Below are positions 60,193 through 64,000 of a stretch of 64,000 nt of DNA, in pieces. Origin of the DNA: an uncultured Bacillaceae bacterium (GTDB lineage: Bacteria > Bacillota > Bacilli > Bacillales > Bacillaceae_L); contig CANMHG010000003.1 in assembly GCA_947497585.1 (NCBI GenBank), positions 310,001 through 374,000 on the forward strand, in the 5' to 3' direction. The position numbers and the translations under genes are program-made. Position 1 is the first letter of the stretch. Each line of letters begins with the position of its first letter. A model generated the notes under the pieces. The model had not been told where the DNA came from. It did no database searches and saw only the letters and a program-made list of their open reading frames with translations.

Positions 60193-60200
60193 GAGAAAAG

Positions 60201-61150
60201 AATAGCTCAACCTGTCAGAATCATCAAGGATTCGGACAAGTTCAGAAGGTCCCATGCTCAACCTGTCCGAAACAGCAAGGAATTCAGACAAGTTCAGAAG
60301 GTCCCAAGCTCAACCTGTCCGAATCAGCAAAGAATTCGGACAAGTTCAGCAGGTCCAGCGCTTAACCTGTCCGAATCATCAAGGTATTCGGACAGGTTCA
60401 GAAGTTCCCGCGCTCAACCTGTCCGAATCAGCAAAGTATTCGGACAGGTTCAGAAGTTCCCGCGCTCAACCTGTCCTAATCAGCAAGGAATTCGGACAAG
60501 TTCAGCAGGTCCAGCGCTCAACCTGTCCGAATCAGCAAGGAATTCGGACAAGTTCAGAAAGTCCGGCGCTCAACCTGTCCGAATCAACAAGGTATTCGGA
60601 CAAGTTCAGCAGGTCCCATGCTCAACCTGTCCGAATCATCAAGGTATTCGGACAAGTTCAGCAGGTCCCATGCTCAACCTGTCCGAATCATCAAGGAATT
60701 CGGACAAGTTCAGAAAGTCCGGCGCTCAACCTGTCCGAATCATCAAGGAATTCGGACAAGTTCAGCAGGTCCCATGCTCAACCTGTCCGAATCAGCAAGG
60801 AATTCGGACAAGTTCAGAAAGTCCGGCGCTCAACCTGTCCGAATCAACAAGGTATTCGGACAAGTTCAGAAGGTCCCATGCTCAACCTGTCCGAATCATC
60901 AAGGTATTCGGACAAGTTCAGCAGGTCCCATGCTCAACCTGTCCGAATCATCAAGGAATTCGGACAAGTTCAGCAGATCCAGCGCTCGACCTGTCCGAAT
61001 CATCAAGGAATTCGGACAAGTTCAGAAAGTCCGGCGCTCAACCTGTCCGAATCATCAAGGAATTCGGACAAGTTCAGAAGGTCCAGCGCTCAACCTGTCC
61101 GTATCAACAAGGAATTCAGACTCGTTCAAAAGCCCATACTCAACCTGTTA
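60201..61150. repeat. 52-bp tandem repeat array B (about 18 copies)
   Basis: CAACCTGTCCGAATC or a close variant recurs at 60208, 60259, 60311 and then every 52 bp to 61091, with a last partial copy at 61141. Each unit has an internal hairpin: AACCTGTCCGAAT pairs with ATTCGGACAAGTT (12 of 13). The reverse strand matches array A (18594-19166). Long plus-strand ORFs in all three frames (300, 177, 195 codons) arise because the unit lacks stop codons; none has a ribosome site. The rest of the gap to the next gene (61151-61264) shows nothing. Confidence 0.95.
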
Positions 61151-61264
61151 GAATAACCATCTCTTCTCCAATAGAACTTGGATGCCTTTTTTCATGGAAA
61201 ATAAATGGCAAGAATTCGGGGAATGCTACTCATACAATGAATGACGAATTGGAGTGAGTAGGTA

Positions 61265-62398
61265 ATGAAGGCAGTTACATATCAAGGGAAGTATAGTGTA
61301 GCAGTAAAAGAAGTTGAAGATGCAAAATTAGAGAAGAAAGACGATATTATCGTAAAAATTACCTCAACTGCTATATGTGGATCTGATCTGCACTTGTATC
61401 AAGGCAACATGCCACTACCAATTGGCTATGTGATAGGTCACGAGCCGATGGGGATTGTAGAGGAAGTAGGACCCGAAGTAACAAAGGTTAAAAAGGGAGA
61501 CCGAGTCGTTGTTCCTTTTAATGTTTCATGTGGTCATTGTTATTATTGTAATCATGATTTAACAAGTCAATGTGATAATTCAAACCCACATTATGATTCA
61601 GGCGGGTACTTTGGTTACACAGAGAAGTTTGGCAATCATCCTGGGGGACAGGCAGAGTATTTAAAAGTACCTTTTGGTAACTTTACACCATTTGTTGTAC
61701 CAGAATCATGTGAGTTGGAAGATGAGTCTCTTCTTTTTCTATCTGATGTCTTACCAACTGCATATTGGAGTGTAGAACATGCGGGAGTGAAGAAGGATGA
61801 TACCGTAATTGTGCTAGGATGTGGTCCTGTTGGGCTCATGGCTCAAAAATTTGCATGGATGAAAGGTGCAAAACGAGTTATAGCTGTCGATTATTTAGAT
61901 TATCGTATGAATCGTGCAAAACAAATAAACAATGTTGAAGTCTTTGAATTTACAGACTATCCTGACATGGGTGAACATTTAAAAGAGATAACAAGTGGTG
62001 GAGCAGATGTAGTAATCGATTGTGTGGGCATGGATGGCAAGAAATCACCTCTTGAATTTATAGAACAAAAGTTAAAGCTTCAAGGTGGTACACTTGGACC
62101 AATCCAAATTTCAACGAAAGCAGTTAGAAAAGGTGGAACTGTACAACTAACAGGAGTGTATGGTGGTAACTACAATCTCTTCCCATTAGGTGCTTTCTTT
62201 TCAAGAAACATTACATTAAAGATGGGGCAGGCCCCAGTGATTCCAATTATGCCGAAATTGTATGATATGATTGTTGATAAAAAATTTGATCCAAAAGAGA
62301 TCATTACACATAGTATGTCTCTCGAAGAAGCTAGTAAAGGATATCAAATTTTTAATGGCCATGAAGATGATTGCATAAAGGTTATTTTAAAACCATAA
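61265..62398 (+). CDS. Zinc-dependent alcohol/glutathione-independent aldehyde dehydrogenase-like protein (MDR family)
   Basis: 377 aa. Catalytic zinc ligands in AICGSDLH and GHEPMGIVEEVG; structural zinc cysteines in CGHCYYCNHDLTSQC; NAD-binding GCGPVGLMAQKFA and DYLDYRMNRA. The pattern with the CDNSNPHYD insertion resembles glutathione-independent formaldehyde dehydrogenase-like enzymes (B. subtilis AdhB group). Substrate uncertain. TGGAGTGAG precedes the ATG. Confidence 0.87.
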   Translation: MKAVTYQGKYSVAVKEVEDAKLEKKDDIIVKITSTAICGSDLHLYQGNMPLPIGYVIGHEPMGIVEEVGPEVTKVKKGDRVVVPFNVSCGHCYYCNHDLTSQCDNSNPHYDSGGYFGYTEKFGNHPGGQAEYLKVPFGNFTPFVVPESCELEDESLLFLSDVLPTAYWSVEHAGVKKDDTVIVLGCGPVGLMAQKFAWMKGAKRVIAVDYLDYRMNRAKQINNVEVFEFTDYPDMGEHLKEITSGGADVVIDCVGMDGKKSPLEFIEQKLKLQGGTLGPIQISTKAVRKGGTVQLTGVYGGNYNLFPLGAFFSRNITLKMGQAPVIPIMPKLYDMIVDKKFDPKEIITHSMSLEEASKGYQIFNGHEDDCIKVILKP

Positions 62399-62414
62399 TT
62401 GCTGTAAATAGTAT

Positions 62415-62444
62415 AAGTCATTCCGAAAAGGAGTGGCTTTTTTC
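62415..62444 (+). terminator. Dehydrogenase terminator
   Basis: AAGTCATTCC / GGAGTGGCTT stem with G-U pairs, followed by TTTTTC. Confidence 0.75.
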
Positions 62445-62495
62445 CTATCCATGTTTTAGTGTAGTATGTAGAAGATTGTTGATGGAGGGAAAAAA

Positions 62496-63065
62496 ATGAA
62501 CAGATGTGGTTGGGTCAATCAGGATCCTTTATATATTGACTATCATGACCATGAGTGGGGTGTACCTGTTTATGATGATCAGTTACTATTCGAGTATTTA
62601 AACTTAGAAGGAGCACAAGCAGGATTAAGCTGGTACACGATTTTGAAAAAACGTGAGAACTATCGAGCTGCTTTTGATCAATTTCAACCTGAGAAAATTG
62701 TTCAATATGATCATCACAAAGTGGAAGAACTTTTGCAAAACTCAGGAATAGTTCGTAATAGACTTAAGGTAAACGCAGTCATTACAAATGCTCACGCCTA
62801 TTTTAAAGTGGTAGATGAATTTGGATCTTTTAGTAAATACATATGGTCATTTGTGGATGGAGCACCTATCCAAAATCATTTTAAAGAGATGAAAGATGTA
62901 CCAGCTACATCAGATATTAGTGATAAATTGAGTAAGGACCTAAAGAAACGAGGTTTTAAATTCGTAGGATCAACAATCTGTTATGCCTTCATGCAAGCAG
63001 TTGGTATGGTAAATGATCATATCGTGACGTGTGACTGTTATAATAGGGATAAGCCAAAGTTATAA
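62496..63065 (+). CDS. tag: DNA-3-methyladenine glycosylase I
   Basis: 189 aa. Zinc-snap ligands at both ends (Cys4 and His17 in NRCGW ... HDHEWG; HIVTCDCYN at the C-terminus), aromatic base pocket and FEYLNLEGAQAGLSWYTIL. Removes 3-methyladenine from alkylated DNA. GGAGGG precedes the ATG. Confidence 0.95.
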   Translation: MNRCGWVNQDPLYIDYHDHEWGVPVYDDQLLFEYLNLEGAQAGLSWYTILKKRENYRAAFDQFQPEKIVQYDHHKVEELLQNSGIVRNRLKVNAVITNAHAYFKVVDEFGSFSKYIWSFVDGAPIQNHFKEMKDVPATSDISDKLSKDLKKRGFKFVGSTICYAFMQAVGMVNDHIVTCDCYNRDKPKL

Positions 63066-63156
63066 GTCCAGACTTGTTCACAAACAGTTCATTGGTCTAT
63101 CAAAACTTTTTAGGTTAAACTAAAAAAGAATTTATATTATCAAAACTTTTCTCTTT

Positions 63157-63178
63157 ACATAGGATAGGGGGGTATGGT
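63157..63178 (+). promoter_or_regulatory. Candidate CsoR operator before csoR
   Basis: ATAGGATAGGGGGGTATGG contains the GGGGGTATGG half of the B. subtilis CsoR operator; the other half is degenerate. Confidence 0.5.
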
Positions 63179-63203
63179 AACTTATATTCAAGGAGGGGAA
63201 ATG

Positions 63204-63551
63204 ATGGAAGAAATCAAAGAGGAGCAATTCGACCCTGAAGAGTTAGATAATTGTTGTTCTCCCCACAGTGAAAGAAAAAGTCACCATTCTGATAAGACGA
63301 AAAAAAGTCTTGTTAGCCGCCTAAATCGAATTGAAGGTCAAATTAGAGGAGTGAAGGGACTCATCGAAAAGGATACTTACTGCGATGATGTAATCACTCA
63401 AATCTCAGCCATTCAATCAGCCTTAAATGGTGTAAGTAAGTTATTACTAGAAGGCCATTTGAAAAGCTGTGTATTAGAGCGAATTCAAGAAGGCGATGTA
63501 GAAGTCTTAGACGAAGTATTAGTAACCGTTCATAAATTAATGAAAAAGTAA
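63204..63551 (+). CDS. csoR: Copper-sensing repressor CsoR
   Basis: 115 aa four-helix repressor. Cu(I) ligands Cys60 (TYCDDV), His85 and Cys89 (GHLKSC) match the CsoR Cys-His-Cys set. Conserved RLNRIEGQIRGVKGLI lies just before. The N-terminal tail is unusually long and has extra Cys/His (DNCCSPHSERKSHHS). Cu(I) binding releases DNA and derepresses copZ-copA. ATG 63204 is 6 nt after AGGAGGGG. Confidence 0.95.
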   Translation: MEEIKEEQFDPEELDNCCSPHSERKSHHSDKTKKSLVSRLNRIEGQIRGVKGLIEKDTYCDDVITQISAIQSALNGVSKLLLEGHLKSCVLERIQEGDVEVLDEVLVTVHKLMKK

Positions 63552-63566
63552 AAGGAGCGATTTATT

Positions 63567-63773
63567 ATGGAAAAGGTAACATTAAAAGTAAGTGGTATGT
63601 CTTGTGGACATTGTGTAAAGGCAGTTGAAGGAAGTGTTGGTGAACTGTCTGGAGTTAGCACTGTAACAGTTAACTTAAACGAAGGTACTGTAGATGTAGA
63701 ATTTAATGCTAGCGAAGTTTCTCTAGAGGCAATTAAAGAAACGATTGATGATCAAGGTTACGACGTAGAATAA
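63567..63773 (+). CDS. copZ: Copper chaperone CopZ
   Basis: 68-aa ferredoxin-like heavy-metal-associated domain with GMSCGHC (Cys13, Cys16). Delivers Cu(I) to the CopA ATPase. AAAAGGAGCG precedes the ATG; 15 nt after csoR. Confidence 0.96.
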   Translation: MEKVTLKVSGMSCGHCVKAVEGSVGELSGVSTVTVNLNEGTVDVEFNASEVSLEAIKETIDDQGYDVE

Positions 63774-63784
63774 ATAAAATGAGC

Positions 63785-63814
63785 CGTGCTAATCTAATAG
63801 CACGTTCTCTTTTA
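63785..63814 (+). terminator. Terminator after copZ
   Basis: CGTGCTA / TAGCACG stem followed by TTCTCTTTT, separating csoR-copZ from copA. Confidence 0.7.
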
Positions 63815-63822
63815 CAAATTAA

Positions 63823-63841
63823 TATACCCCTACACGGTATA
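63823..63841 (+). promoter_or_regulatory. Candidate CsoR operator before copA
   Basis: Palindrome TATACC-CCTACAC-GGTATA, matching the TACCCYANNGGGTA-like CsoR pattern in its centre. Lies just before the copA ribosome site. Confidence 0.65.
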
Positions 63842-63856
63842 TCGGAGGGTTGCTAG

Positions 63857-64000
63857 ATGAGTACAACAAAAACAAAAGATACAAGTTTGCAAATAACAGG
63901 TATGACATGTGCAGCCTGTGCAAACCGAATTGAAAAAGGACTTAAAAAGCTTGAGGGTGTAGAAGAGGCAAACGTTAACTTTGCTTTAGAACGTTCTCAA
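63857..64000 (+). CDS. copA: Copper-exporting P-type ATPase CopA, N-terminal fragment
   Basis: ATG after CGGAGGG; 48 codons visible before the window ends. The visible part is the first heavy-metal-associated domain with GMTCAACANRIEK. Expected to export Cu(I). The rest lies outside the window. Confidence 0.9.
   Translation, partial: MSTTKTKDTSLQITGMTCAACANRIEKGLKKLEGVEEANVNFALERSQ

Noticed and set aside
60254..61257. Three overlapping long plus-strand ORFs (300, 177 and 195 codons)
   Set aside because: They lie wholly in the 52-bp tandem array; the unit lacks stops in every frame. No ribosome site, and the frames encode the same repeat in shifted phase.

Overview
This window is low-GC Firmicute DNA with a typical Bacillaceae (endospore-forming, Bacillus-like) gene order. 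The histidine operon hisZGDBHAF-hisIE is followed by yvcD, trxB, yvcI-rapZ-yvcK-whiA-crh, clpP, a tRNA-Arg(CCG), rpoN/sigL, cggR-gapA-pgk-tpiA-gpmI-eno, secG-est-rnr and smpB-ssrA. A spore-protein gene (sspH), CtsR, Rex, CggR and CsoR type operators and strong GGAGG ribosome sites agree with this. I do not assign a genus.

Layout. 1-4.1 kb: the end of an M1 peptidase gene and a convergent adhE with a Rex box. 4.1-10.8 kb: promoter and his operon. 10.8-20.3 kb: a small membrane-anchored protein, yvcD, trxB, the yvcI-crh operon and clpP, with several dispersed palindromic repeats and an 11-copy 52-bp tandem array between. 20.3-29.5 kb: tRNA-Arg, rpoN, a glutaredoxin-like gene and the CggR-controlled glycolytic operon. 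29.5-38 kb: secG, est, rnr, an insertion of cysE-like, LOG and two membrane-protein genes, then smpB and ssrA. 38-45.7 kb: an accessory block of lipoproteins with His-rich segments, a two-component system, a Met/His-rich secreted protein and a siroheme-type protein. 45.7-52.2 kb: a nucleotidyltransferase-like gene, RNase P RNA, uppP, a glycosyltransferase-DedA-patatin cluster, a GntR/fatty-acid-hydroxylase pair and sspH. 52.2-61.2 kb: a bmrA-type ABC exporter, two tandem diguanylate cyclase paralogues, a MarR-MMPL exporter operon and a second 52-bp tandem array. 61.2-64 kb: a zinc alcohol dehydrogenase, tag and csoR-copZ-copA (cut by the window end).

Most notable signals. (1) The ssrA gene is split by a 281-nt insertion in its T loop. 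Exact removal restores a 7-nt T loop and a 5-bp T stem. The insertion ends in G and carries group I intron core motifs, including a P7 pairing. (2) Two large 52-bp tandem arrays 41 kb apart, in opposite orientation, clearly belong to one repeat family and match no feature family I can name. (3) A 13-bp core, CATAATTTCTGCA, lies at three places in the 40-43.6 kb block, upstream of three envelope genes. It forms heptamer direct repeats 11 bp apart, as expected for the local OmpR-type regulator. (4) Three palindromes lie exactly 33 bp apart in front of the esterase-rnr genes. (5) There is a 167-bp terminal-inverted-repeat element downstream of rnr and a degenerate 20/21-bp tandem repeat downstream of eno.

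How the genes work together: the chromosome core supplies histidine synthesis, lower glycolysis and NADH-controlled fermentation (Rex/AdhE), HPr-like regulation (Crh with CggR/GapA), and proteolysis with ribosome rescue (ClpP, SmpB/tmRNA, RNase R). The accessory blocks deal with envelope, metal (copper) and drug stress.
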